Of a stretch of DNA of 23,608 bases, positions 1-7,821 are shown piece after piece. Origin of the DNA: an uncultured Bacteroidales bacterium (GTDB lineage Bacteria > Bacteroidota > Bacteroidia > Bacteroidales > Bacteroidaceae); NCBI GenBank assembly GCA_937901185.1, contig CALCHR010000218.1, positions 1 to 23,608 of the forward strand. The letters run 5' to 3'. The position numbers were made by a program, and so were the translations under genes. Every line of letters begins with the position of its first letter. Position 1 is the first letter of the stretch. The notes beneath the pieces were generated by a model that saw nothing but the letters and a program-made list of their open reading frames with translations, ran no database searches and had not been told where the DNA came from.

Positions 1-518
1 GCTACTTTTGACTGCTCTACTATAAGACCATTACCGCCTGAGTTAGACAGCGAAACGTTGTCAGTAGAAAACAGAATAGAGTTTCTTACTATGAAAGAAC
101 CGTAGACTATGAACGCTCCAAAGCCAATGATAGTTACTGCATCGCAGTTGCTAATCAGTATATTACCATCTATATAAACGTCTGAGCCAGAGCTGGATAT
201 GCTAACTACACCACCGGAGTAGTTAGTAACTGAGAAGCCTTCGTACGTACCGGAACCACAGTTGATGACCAGGTCATTACCACCGAGTGCCTTGGGCACG
301 GTATCGAGTGCTTTCTGTATTGTTCTGAAGGGTGCCGCGGCGCTGCCATCACCTGTTATGTCATTGCCGTTCGCCGTAACGTGAAGTGTTGTGGACGCCT
401 TTGACTGAGAAGGCATTATATCGTAGAGATACTGAAGGTTGCCCTCTATCCTGTTAAAGTCAGAATTAAGGACACCGTCTTCGGGAGACCAGTCAGTTTT
501 TGGTGTTTGCCAAGCCAT
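1..518 (-). CDS. Beta-helix (pectate-lyase-like fold) tail appendage protein, 3' end outside window
   Basis: The reading frame starts at ATG 518-516, has an AAGGAGGTTATT site just upstream, and stays open to the window edge, so only about 172 N-terminal residues are visible. The first 30 residues (MAWQTPKTDWSPEDGVLNSD, then FNRIEGNLQYL) match a leader common in phage tail appendage proteins. From about residue 45 comes the entry into a right-handed beta-helix: LHVTANGND, GDGSAAAPFRTIQKALDTVP, then VINCGSGTYEGF and short beta repeats rich in Ser, Gly and Asn. Proteins of this shape are trimeric tail fibres or tailspikes that bind or cut surface polysaccharide. Whether this one is an enzyme cannot be judged because the catalytic part, if any, is outside the window. 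It follows the distal tail gene by 10 bases, which supports a tail-tip role. Confidence 0.8.
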   Translation of the reverse strand, partial: MAWQTPKTDWSPEDGVLNSDFNRIEGNLQYLYDIMPSQSKASTTLHVTANGNDITGDGSAAAPFRTIQKALDTVPKALGGNDLVINCGSGTYEGFSVTNYSGGVVSISSSGSDVYIDGNILISNCDAVTIIGFGAFIVYGSFIVRNSILFSTDNVSLSNSGGNGLIVEQSKV

Positions 519-528
519 AATAACCTCC

Positions 529-2790
529 TTAGGTGTTTAATCGTGCGGTGCCGCTTAACGCTCCGTTCCAGTTAAGTTCATGCCGCTTTATAAAGTACAA
601 GTTAGAAGGAGCGATGCCTTCTGGGAGACTTATCTTGTTGTTTAGAGTAAGTGCAATGTCGCCGCGATACGTCACTTCTACATCGTAGATATTATCGGGG
701 ACTTTATCGTACAGGTACTGAGCAATTCTTGCAGCGTGCTCTGCCGTCTGAATAAAGTCACTCTTTATATCACACGGTACAATACCGTTCTCTTCTACAG
801 ACTCATTCTCTTGCATGTGAATGTGAGAAGCATCGCCTACTTCAAGAGCAGCACCTACAACCGTAGCACCTGTAAGAACTCCGTCAGATGTGAACGTTAC
901 GCGCATGCCCCATGAGAACCACTCATAAGAGTACGTTGCGGTAGTATTTATTGTCGCAGAGAATATTTCCTCTGTTGGACTTGAGAAGTTAAATACTCGA
1001 ATCTCGCCGGCCTTAACGGTGTACTCAACACTCTCTAACTTGAAGACCTCCTGTGTAGCTGTAGTGATACGAGCTATATGAACGTCAATGTAGTTAGCAG
1101 GCGTTGTATAGAGAGTCGGGTAAGACTTATCTATTACATTAGTATCATCAGACCAAACGTCGTCAGGCGCCTGCACGCCACCGGCGCGCTTCGAAACTAC
1201 AATACTTCCGTCTCTCGCACAGTAGATGTGAATGAGGTCGCAGGCGGCGATGCGGTTAAGTGCCGCAGCGTACGAGCCATATTCAAACCAAGCTACAGGA
1301 ATGATTGTATCATACAACTCATCGTCGACGCGCCACTGCAAGAATGGCAGGCGCCTTTTAGCAGAATTAAATACAATGTCAACCAGCTCACCAATGCTTT
1401 TGTTCCTGTAAACATGGTGGTCGTAGTATGTCTGCGTACCAAGAAGACCGATAGTGTCGAATGCTGTCAACTTAGCCGTTAAAGAACCTACAGGCACATC
1501 CCAGCTGTATGACCAGAAAGTACCGAGAGAGCTCCATACTATCTCCTCACTATCAGGTATCTGAACACCGAGCCATGCACGAACCTTACGGTTCTTTTTA
1601 ATGTAACCCGCTATTCGCGAGTCGGGGTTATTGAAATAGAATGACTTGTCTTCATTACTGAAGTTTACTGTCAACTCATTCGCCGATACGCCGCCGAGCT
1701 TCTCTAAAGTGTCCTCGTAGGTTAGCTCTTCAAGCAACGATATATCTATGAGTTCTCTATCTTCATAAGTGATGGATGAAGCTATAGATACTTCAGTTAC
1801 TATAGCAGGTCTATTAGGACGACTTGCCTTAATGAATGTTATGTCAATTCTTACGATATCTGAAAATAATCTAGAATCGTTAATTTCAGACGAAGTATTG
1901 CCACGTACCGTAAAGCCACTAACCTGTCCAGAAGCACTTGTAAAAGCTACGTTGCAATCTACAAGGTAGTCAAGAGGGTCAAAGACAATACGAATGCCGT
2001 AGAGGTTTCGCTGTGAAAACATCATAGACAGAGTAGGTCTAGTCTCATATATACCATCGTCATTGGGTATACTTTGTGGCCACCAGCCTACTTCAGAGGT
2101 ATCTCCAGCAACTACATAGGAACCGTCAAGCTTGTTGTCGTAGAGCCTAAAGAAGTTGCCAGATTTAAGAATAGCTTCATTAGTAAGATTATTGCCTGAT
2201 GAGCTATGTGCACCCTCATTCACTGTTACAGCGGTGTCTTTTATACCGTTAGCGTATGTAACCTCAACCCTACCGTGTATGCGGCGGTCAGGCAGCTTCA
2301 TAAGGTTCGACAGGTCTAAACCAAAACTCGCTGTTGCGATTTTAAGAACATCGTGAGCTACACTTATACGAGTAATAGACAGTTCAAGTTTGTCTATATC
2401 GTATGCTTTGTCAAGTGCTATTGTTATAGATGACTTGTCATTACCCACAACTTCATATGTTGTCTGAACTACACCGTGTCGGTATAAGGTCAGCGTGAAG
2501 TCAACTGGGTAGTTATTCTGAATACCGTGTAATGAGTATGTATGCGCGGACGTTCTTTCTATAACTGTAAGAACAGCTGGGTTTGGCAGGTACCCGTTGC
2601 TATCTGATAGCTCAGAGCCCCACCAACCACTGTCCGTATTAGTATTAAATGGATAGAACTTACCGTTAAGAAGGTTGTGTCCACCGGGAAGTGCAAAGAG
2701 ATTCTTGTAAGTAAAGCGTCGAGCCGTTGTAATGGCTTCTACAGCAGTCTGTGATACAGCTCTATTACGTTGGCTTACTGTAATACTCAC
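529..2790 (-). CDS. Large distal tail / baseplate-hub-like protein (753 aa)
   Basis: The start is GTG at 2790, chosen because GGAGGTG lies 7 bases upstream; no ATG lies near it. The protein follows the tape measure and a DUF6711-like protein, where siphoviruses carry the distal tail and tail-associated hub proteins. The N-terminal part, about residues 1-350, is beta-rich with a WWGSELSDSNGYLPNP segment that recurs in altered form near residue 235 (GWWPQSIPNDDGIYETRPT), suggesting two copies of a carbohydrate-binding-like beta-sandwich. From about residue 350 (LLEELTYEDTLEKLGG) to 590 it resembles hub-type segments of clostridial phage tail proteins (NFSNEDKSFYFNNPDSRI, RKVRAWLGVQIP, LTAFDTIGLLG). 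The C-terminal part ends with a hub-like PEGIAPSNLYFIKRHELNWNG. No peptidase motif was recognised. The family assignment is inferred from position and general resemblance, not from a search. Confidence 0.7.
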   Translation of the reverse strand: MSITVSQRNRAVSQTAVEAITTARRFTYKNLFALPGGHNLLNGKFYPFNTNTDSGWWGSELSDSNGYLPNPAVLTVIERTSAHTYSLHGIQNNYPVDFTLTLYRHGVVQTTYEVVGNDKSSITIALDKAYDIDKLELSITRISVAHDVLKIATASFGLDLSNLMKLPDRRIHGRVEVTYANGIKDTAVTVNEGAHSSSGNNLTNEAILKSGNFFRLYDNKLDGSYVVAGDTSEVGWWPQSIPNDDGIYETRPTLSMMFSQRNLYGIRIVFDPLDYLVDCNVAFTSASGQVSGFTVRGNTSSEINDSRLFSDIVRIDITFIKASRPNRPAIVTEVSIASSITYEDRELIDISLLEELTYEDTLEKLGGVSANELTVNFSNEDKSFYFNNPDSRIAGYIKKNRKVRAWLGVQIPDSEEIVWSSLGTFWSYSWDVPVGSLTAKLTAFDTIGLLGTQTYYDHHVYRNKSIGELVDIVFNSAKRRLPFLQWRVDDELYDTIIPVAWFEYGSYAAALNRIAACDLIHIYCARDGSIVVSKRAGGVQAPDDVWSDDTNVIDKSYPTLYTTPANYIDVHIARITTATQEVFKLESVEYTVKAGEIRVFNFSSPTEEIFSATINTTATYSYEWFSWGMRVTFTSDGVLTGATVVGAALEVGDASHIHMQENESVEENGIVPCDIKSDFIQTAEHAARIAQYLYDKVPDNIYDVEVTYRGDIALTLNNKISLPEGIAPSNLYFIKRHELNWNGALSGTARLNT

Positions 2791-2803
2791 TTTATGACAC
2801 CTC

Positions 2804-3160
2804 CTAACGTTCTATCAAATTGAATGTAACATTTTTCCATACCCAGTTAGGTGATGCCATATCGCCTCTGTGTAGGTCCGAGGGTATCGAACCTACATAC
2901 ACAGTGGCGGAACGTTGTTCACCTTGATAAGGGTAAGAAAGTGTAAAGAATAATTTTTGTGAGCTCCAGATAGCTTCAAGAATTTTGTCAAGGTCTGGAG
3001 CGGCCAATGCCTCATAGGTAAAGTAGAACTTAAGCTTCTGTGCAATAAGGTCACCTGTCATATCAGCATTAGCCAGACGCGTCATCGTAGTGACGTTGTA
3101 TCTTTCAATCTTGAAAGCAGAGGGGTTCTTTATTGTAACACCGTTAACTACAAATGCCAT
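2804..3160 (-). CDS. DUF6711-like phage tail protein (118 aa)
   Basis: The ATG at 3160 overlaps the tape-measure stop codon (TAATG), with AAGGGG 8 bases upstream. The opening FVVNGVTIKNPSAFKIERYN, the middle segment DLIAQKLKFYFTYEAL and the closing WVWKNVTFNLIER fit the DUF6711 family, small proteins found directly after the tape measure in many Bacillota siphoviruses. The likely role is a tail-tip or distal tail subunit that joins the tail tube to the hub. No catalytic motif or membrane segment is seen. The family assignment rests on recalled family features and gene order. Confidence 0.7.
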   Translation of the reverse strand: MAFVVNGVTIKNPSAFKIERYNVTTMTRLANADMTGDLIAQKLKFYFTYEALAAPDLDKILEAIWSSQKLFFTLSYPYQGEQRSATVYVGSIPSDLHRGDMASPNWVWKNVTFNLIER

Positions 3161-6100
3161 TATGACAACCCCTTTCTTGCAAGTTCTTTAGCTTCGTAAA
3201 GTTCAAATTTCTTAAACAGTTCACGCAGGCCACGCTCATCAGCAATGAGTGTACCTACATACATAGGAGGAAGGTTGTTAGAACTTCCGCCACCGCTTGA
3301 CATAGCAGGAAGAAGTCCCTGCAATATACCATCAGAAATAGCGTTGACGAATGGCTGCATAGCTGAGTTATCTTCAAGAGGAATAATAGCTTCTGCCTTA
3401 TCGCCCTCAGCAAATCTTGCGATGTGCTCTCTGTCAAAGATACCACCTCTAGCATGGCCGCCTAAGCTGAAGCCACCTACAGAGCCAGTACTACCTGAGA
3501 AGTCTACACTCTTACCGTCCCAAAGGCCGTCCCACCAGTTACTAATTGATTTGCCGATATTAGTAAACCAGTTACTAATATTGCTGAAAAGATTGCTAAA
3601 CCAACTCTTGACGCTTTCCCAACCAGATTTCCAGCTACTTGTATTGAACAAGTTATTCCACCAGTTCTTAACACTTGTTTTAGTGCTTGTGAACCAGTTT
3701 CCTATATTTGTAAATACACCGCCAAACCACTGAGATATTGATGTCCATATACTGCTGAGGCTATTACCTACACCAGTTGCAACAGACTTGAACCAGTTAG
3801 AAATAGTAGTCCATACACCGCTAAACCAATTAGCTATGTTTGTACCGGTATTGCTAAGCCATGTCCATACAGTATTCCATTGACCACTTAGCCAGCTTGC
3901 AATCTTTGTACCAGTATTGCTAAGCCATGTCCATACGGTGGTCCATAAGCCATTAAACCAGTTACCTATATTTGTGCCTGTAGTTTTAAGCCAGTTCCAT
4001 GTAGTATTCCAAAGGTTACTAAGCCAGCTACCTACACGAGTCAGTGTATTAGTAAGCCATGTACTGATTGAGTTCCAGTACTTGCTAAGGCTAGTAGAGA
4101 TAGAGTTCCAAACATCTACAAAGAAATTAGCAATAGCGCCTGCTGCGTCCTTAATAAAGTTTATAATACCAGTCCACAGCTCAATGTAAAAGTTAAAGTA
4201 AGCAGTTACTGCTTTACTAATAAACCCTGTAATAGCATTCCAAGCATCTACAAAGAAGTCTGCGATTGCTGCTGCTGTATTATTAAACCAGCTAGTGATG
4301 CCACTCCAGAGGCCTGAGAAGAAGTTACCCAAAGTAGTACCAAGCTTTCCAAACCACTCACCTACATTAGTCCACATAGTGCTGAACCAATCACCGAGGG
4401 CATCAAAGATACCAGAATTCATAAGGTACTGGAATAGCATGCCGTAAAGGCTTCCTATCGCAGCACCGAGTGTAGCGCCGGCTTTAGCACCAGGTATTGC
4501 GCCAATACCACCGGCAAATGCACCGATGATACCACCAAGGATAAGACCAGCAAGGCCGCCAAAGAGAGCACCGTAACCAGCGGCACTTACTGTACCAAAC
4601 AGGTTCTCAAGTCTCTCACTGAGAGACGACTCGGCCTGGTCAAAGATAAGACCGAAAGCGCCTCCTAAGCCCATACCAATCATTGTACCAAGTCTCGCAC
4701 CGGCCATAGCGCCTTGCATTGTCTTAGTAGCGAATGCACCAAGAATCATACCAGCGATACCACCGAGAAGGGCTCCCTCACCGCCTGACCAAGCTATAGC
4801 AGCTATTTGAGCTTGAAGCTCTTCAGAGGCTGAACCAAAGATAGCCCCGAATATAGCACCAAGGCCTGTACCAATTTTAGCGCCTATACCAGCTGCTGAA
4901 ATAGCACCCTGTAGTGTCTTAGTGGCAAAAGCACCTATGACGAAACCAGCAAGGGCACCAGCAAGAGCACCGGCACCAGAACCTACAAGTAATCCTTCAA
5001 TAGTGCTACTCATCTGCTCTGTAGCACCAGCCCAGAAAGAGCCAAGTCCGAGACCAATCATGCTACCTATTCTTGCACCGTTCTGAGCGCCTGCGAGAGC
5101 ACCGTCAACAGTCTTAGTAGCGAAGGCACCGACAACCATACCAATCAAGCCGCCGACAAGTGCGCCTGAAGCACCGCCTACAGCAATCTTCATAAGGGAT
5201 GCTTCCATAGCTTTGTATTGCTCTGTCCAGAAGCCAGCAAAAGCTGCACCGGCAATGCCACCGATTCTTGTGCCCCATTTAGCACCTGCAAGAGCACCAG
5301 CCATCGTCTTAGTAACGAAACCGCCGATTGCGAAACCTACAAGACCACCTATGAGAGCGCCTGTCGCACCGCCACTTGCAATAGTCTTAATAGAGTCCCA
5401 CAAGCTGTTATATAAAGAACTTACAAAATCATTAGCAAATGAGCTAAGGTCTGGAATTTCAGGAACGAGAGCACTGCCCAAGCCACTGAAAGCGTCGGTC
5501 ATATCCTCAAGTCCTGCAAGTGCATCGCCACCAAAGCCAGAGCCTGCCGCGTCATTCTCTTCATTAAGTCTAAAGACTTCATCGAATGAGAGTAGATTTC
5601 TTCCAGCCTTCTTAGCGGCATCTCCAGCGCCTTCGATGGAGTCTTCTGCATCTTTAGCGCCGTCTTCCATTTCGTTCCAGAACTTGTCAGCGTTATTAGC
5701 ACCTTGTTCCATTTCCTTATTTACCTGCGCAATATCGTCAGCAGTGTTGCCGCCAATACTGAAGGAGTTAAAGGAATTAATAAGGTTCGAAATAGCGTTG
5801 TTAGTATTCTTAGCATTAGAAGCTACACCAAGAAGTACTGCGCCGAGTACTATGAGACCAGCAATGAGAGGGTTCCTCGTTAAAACAGTCGTAAGGAAAA
5901 CAACAGCTTTGGCAACGTCGATAATGATAACCTTAAGGACGGAAATCACAGCGGCGCCCATCGCCTGAATCTTGAAGAGTAACCATCCACCTGCTGCAGC
6001 TACAAGGGCACTCGTGAGCCAACTCAGCGCTTGTGTATTAGTGGCAGTAGTTTGGAGGAATCCTACCAAGCCACTGAGTGCTACATTGAGTACTCCAAGG

Positions 6101-7191
6101 AATAGCGTAAATGCGTCAATCATGCCGCCGAAGAACTGCTTGATGTAGGGCCACAGCGTCATGACAAGAGATGATACAGTGTATATAGAGTTTTTAATGG
6201 CAGCTACAAGAGAACGAATACGCTGCTGCCATTCCTCACTCGGGATGAGATACTCGAAGACACCTCCGAGACCAGAGGTCTTGTAGATGTCATAAATGTG
6301 TTCAAGCTGCCCTGCTATGTAGCTCGCAAGTGATTTGTAGAAAGTGGTAAGAGGCGACATAATGTCAGCTCCCATAACCTTTAAGCTATCTACAATACGG
6401 TTGTTCAAGCCGGTTATGGTCTGAACAGCTGCATCAGCTGTGGCGCCGAAAGTCTCATTAGCGTATTCAATGATTGCATTTATTGCATCAGCGGAAGAAA
6501 TGCCGAGGTCACCTACCATACCAAGCTCATCTTCTGACAGGCCTAACTTTTCTCGCAGGATATCATAGATGGGCGTATAGGCGTTGGCTAACTGCCTCAT
6601 TTCTTCTGCCTTTAGTGTACCCTTTGCATTTATCTGGCCTATCGCAACAGCTAAGCGCTCCAGCGCCGCCGTGTCACCAGATATAGTACCGATATTAGTC
6701 AAACCTTCAATGATGTACATAAGGTTCTGATACTCAATACCGTAGGCAGACAACTTACGTGCCATACCCTCAATGTCAGAGTACTCGAATATTGTATCAA
6801 TAGAGAACTGCTTTAAGGTGTCAATAAAGTCAGTGGCAAGGTCAGAACTACCAAACAGTGCTCCGTATGTGACCTGTGCATAGTCAAGACCCTTATTGAA
6901 TTCCCATAAAGCGTCAGTAGCTTCACGAATGGAACGAGTGATACCATAGAACGTTTGAGAAATTGTCATACCAGCGACAATTCTCGCTACGTCTCTTGCT
7001 CCAAGGCCTACTCTGTGAAGTCTATCGCCAAGGGTAGTATAACCTCTTATAAGTTCGTCGGCAGAGCCATCTGTGCTTATAGAAGCCATATAAGACGAAA
7101 AGCGCTGCGTTTGCTGACGCGCCTTATTCATGGCATTTGTGAATTTAGCAATATTCAGATTTAAGCCTATTGTTAAATCAGAAAATGTCAT
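3160..7191 (-). CDS. Tail tape measure protein (1343 aa)
   Basis: This is the longest gene in the window. It follows the tail chaperone pair directly, with GGTGGTGA before ATG 7191. The protein sets tail length and probably helps DNA pass the host membrane. Order of parts: a helical N-terminus with FTNAMNKARQQTQRFSSYMA; a conserved tape-measure region around residues 70-300 (AYGIEYQNLMYIIEGLTN, GTLKAEEMRQLANAYTP); hydrophobic segments near 350-455; an acidic linker near 480-570; four 65-68-residue glycine/alanine-rich repeats from residue 615 plus a degenerate fifth; a tryptophan-rich region with a 22-residue period from residue 939 to about 1226; and a C-terminal ARGGIFDREHIARFAEGDKA plus EAIIPLED, a tail motif seen in many tape measures. 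No lytic transglycosylase or peptidase domain was recognised. At 1343 residues it predicts a tail of roughly 200 nm by the usual 1.5 angstrom per residue rule. Confidence 0.95.
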   Translation of the reverse strand: MTFSDLTIGLNLNIAKFTNAMNKARQQTQRFSSYMASISTDGSADELIRGYTTLGDRLHRVGLGARDVARIVAGMTISQTFYGITRSIREATDALWEFNKGLDYAQVTYGALFGSSDLATDFIDTLKQFSIDTIFEYSDIEGMARKLSAYGIEYQNLMYIIEGLTNIGTISGDTAALERLAVAIGQINAKGTLKAEEMRQLANAYTPIYDILREKLGLSEDELGMVGDLGISSADAINAIIEYANETFGATADAAVQTITGLNNRIVDSLKVMGADIMSPLTTFYKSLASYIAGQLEHIYDIYKTSGLGGVFEYLIPSEEWQQRIRSLVAAIKNSIYTVSSLVMTLWPYIKQFFGGMIDAFTLFLGVLNVALSGLVGFLQTTATNTQALSWLTSALVAAAGGWLLFKIQAMGAAVISVLKVIIIDVAKAVVFLTTVLTRNPLIAGLIVLGAVLLGVASNAKNTNNAISNLINSFNSFSIGGNTADDIAQVNKEMEQGANNADKFWNEMEDGAKDAEDSIEGAGDAAKKAGRNLLSFDEVFRLNEENDAAGSGFGGDALAGLEDMTDAFSGLGSALVPEIPDLSSFANDFVSSLYNSLWDSIKTIASGGATGALIGGLVGFAIGGFVTKTMAGALAGAKWGTRIGGIAGAAFAGFWTEQYKAMEASLMKIAVGGASGALVGGLIGMVVGAFATKTVDGALAGAQNGARIGSMIGLGLGSFWAGATEQMSSTIEGLLVGSGAGALAGALAGFVIGAFATKTLQGAISAAGIGAKIGTGLGAIFGAIFGSASEELQAQIAAIAWSGGEGALLGGIAGMILGAFATKTMQGAMAGARLGTMIGMGLGGAFGLIFDQAESSLSERLENLFGTVSAAGYGALFGGLAGLILGGIIGAFAGGIGAIPGAKAGATLGAAIGSLYGMLFQYLMNSGIFDALGDWFSTMWTNVGEWFGKLGTTLGNFFSGLWSGITSWFNNTAAAIADFFVDAWNAITGFISKAVTAYFNFYIELWTGIINFIKDAAGAIANFFVDVWNSISTSLSKYWNSISTWLTNTLTRVGSWLSNLWNTTWNWLKTTGTNIGNWFNGLWTTVWTWLSNTGTKIASWLSGQWNTVWTWLSNTGTNIANWFSGVWTTISNWFKSVATGVGNSLSSIWTSISQWFGGVFTNIGNWFTSTKTSVKNWWNNLFNTSSWKSGWESVKSWFSNLFSNISNWFTNIGKSISNWWDGLWDGKSVDFSGSTGSVGGFSLGGHARGGIFDREHIARFAEGDKAEAIIPLEDNSAMQPFVNAISDGILQGLLPAMSSGGGSSNNLPPMYVGTLIADERGLRELFKKFELYEAKELARKGLS
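3514..4377 (-). repeat. Tryptophan-rich 22-residue repeat array within the tape measure
   Basis: From the Met at 4377 (residue 939) the protein repeats a 22-residue unit about a dozen times, for example MWTNVGEWFGKLGTTLGNFF, LWTTVWTWLSNTGTKIASWL, QWNTVWTWLSNTGTNIANWF and VWTTISNWFKSVATGVGNSL. Aromatic residues fall near unit positions 2, 8 and 19. Twenty-two residues equal two 11-residue helical periods. One segment (VWNSISTSLSKYWNSISTWL onward) is 33 residues long, a half-unit insertion. The final units are less regular and end at LWDG. Confidence 0.88.
4561..5349 (-). repeat. Four tandem 65-68-residue glycine-zipper repeats within the tape measure
   Basis: Repeat starts are at 5349, 5154, 4959 and 4764, exactly 195 bases apart; the fourth unit is 68 residues and a degenerate fifth follows at 4560. 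Each unit opens with a G-rich hydrophobic stretch and a conserved core: FVTKTMAGALAGA, FATKTVDGALAGA, FATKTLQGAISAA, FATKTMQGAMAGA. A GxxxG-type hydrophobic run and a short polar, Glu/Ser-containing helix follow. The protein repeat is clear but the DNA copies have diverged, so this is an old duplication. Confidence 0.9.
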
Positions 7192-7198
7192 TCCTTAA

Positions 7199-7453
7199 TC
7201 ACCACCCTTTAATCTGGTCTATGAAGCCAAGAGGTTGTCTCGCCATAGAGTCGCCCTTGGTATTAGTACCGTACATCTGTCTCGTAACATCTTCGTGAAC
7301 TTTTATTTGCGTGTGGAATTGCCTTGGAGTAAGCTTCCACAGCTCTTCTTCCGTGTAGCATAGCCACACTCTTCCGACATATACTATATACGGCCAATCC
7401 CAACCGTCACGATTGGGGTTGGCCTGTACTTCTGTATTGCCGGATGTAGTTAG
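7199..7453 (-). CDS. Tail assembly chaperone T extension, made only by -1 frameshift from G
   Basis: This frame opens after a TGA at 7483-7481 and runs to TGA 7201-7199, just before the tape measure. It has no start codon until well inside (a Met about 60 codons in), so it should be made as a C-terminal extension of G. Read from the slip it gives 84 residues beginning LTTSGNTEVQANPNRDGWDW and ending MARQPLGFIDQIKGW, for a GT fusion of about 195 residues. A GWDWP-type motif is typical of T partners between the tail tube and the tape measure. In lambda, gpG and gpGT coat the tape measure and recruit tube subunits; the same role is inferred here. The fusion would be join(7785..7453,7453..7199) on the minus strand. 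No other long frame explains this 250-base stretch. Confidence 0.88.
   Translation of the reverse strand, partial: LTTSGNTEVQANPNRDGWDWPYIVYVGRVWLCYTEEELWKLTPRQFHTQIKVHEDVTRQMYGTNTKGDSMARQPLGFIDQIKGW
7392..7424 (-). other. Stable stem-loop 28 bases after the slippery site
   Basis: The minus-strand RNA can form a 14-bp stem: GGCCAA pairs with UUGGCC, then a single C-A mismatch, then CCCAAUCG pairs with CGGUUGGG, closed by a three-base UGA loop. It lies in the T coding region and encodes the NPNRDGWDWP segment. It begins 28 bases after the heptamer, further than the usual 5-9, so a stimulating role is possible but not established. Confidence 0.6.
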
Positions 7454-7785
7454 TTTGGGAGTATTGTCTCCTGACCAGACTCAGGCATGTCGCTGTTAAG
7501 CGCCGCGCCGAGCTGAGCCATAATATCTTCCATGCACTTGGTATCGATAAGGTTACCGACTTGCTTTTCTGTGAGGTTTTCATCAGTGTGCATAAGACCT
7601 GCCCAAAGCACGCAACGTACAGCTTTAATGCTGCCCTTATCAAGTGCCTTGAATGCTTCGTCTACTGAACCGTAACGGTCCTCAAGTTCAGCCAAAGCAT
7701 TGAGCGTGAACTTAAGTTCACGTTCAACGCCGTCACAAAGGGTAATAGGCGTACCCTTAGATTTTACATCTTTCAAATTCGACAT
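7450..7785 (-). CDS. Tail assembly chaperone G (111 aa)
   Basis: The ATG at 7785 has AAGGAG about 9 bases upstream. The protein is small, acidic and helical (LKFTLNALAELEDRYGSVDE, then AFKALDKGSIKAVRCVLWAG). The pattern of a central LEDRYGS followed by a predicted helix is common in gpG-like chaperones of Bacillota siphoviruses. It sits between the major tail protein and the tape measure, the invariant place for this gene. The stop TAA at 7452-7450 directly follows the slippery heptamer, so this is the short, non-shifted product. Its function, binding the tape measure during tail assembly, is inferred from position and the frameshift arrangement. Confidence 0.85.
   Translation of the reverse strand: MSNLKDVKSKGTPITLCDGVERELKFTLNALAELEDRYGSVDEAFKALDKGSIKAVRCVLWAGLMHTDENLTEKQVGNLIDTKCMEDIMAQLGAALNSDMPESGQETILPN
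7453..7459 (-). promoter_or_regulatory. Programmed -1 ribosomal frameshift site C CCA AAC
   Basis: Read on the minus strand in the G frame, the last codons are CTC CCA AAC TAA. The heptamer CCCAAAC fits the X XXY YYZ rule exactly in phase. A slip back by one base re-pairs CCA as CCC and AAC as AAA, bypasses the stop and enters the T frame. The stop codon comes immediately after the heptamer, which often favours slipping by pausing the ribosome. Confidence 0.85.
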
Positions 7786-7821
7786 ATTACTTTCTCCTTA
7801 TAACGGAATTAAATTTTTAAC

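Noticed and set aside
5213..5968. Long plus-strand open frame (251 codons) opposite the tape measure
   Set aside because: It is low-complexity (Ala, Pro, Ser, Leu), mirrors the repetitive tape-measure codons, and has no ribosome binding site or recognisable domain.
7407..7643. Minus-strand 78-codon frame inside the tail chaperone region
   Set aside because: It has a poor composition and no ribosome binding site. The real extension is in the other frame and is entered by frameshifting.
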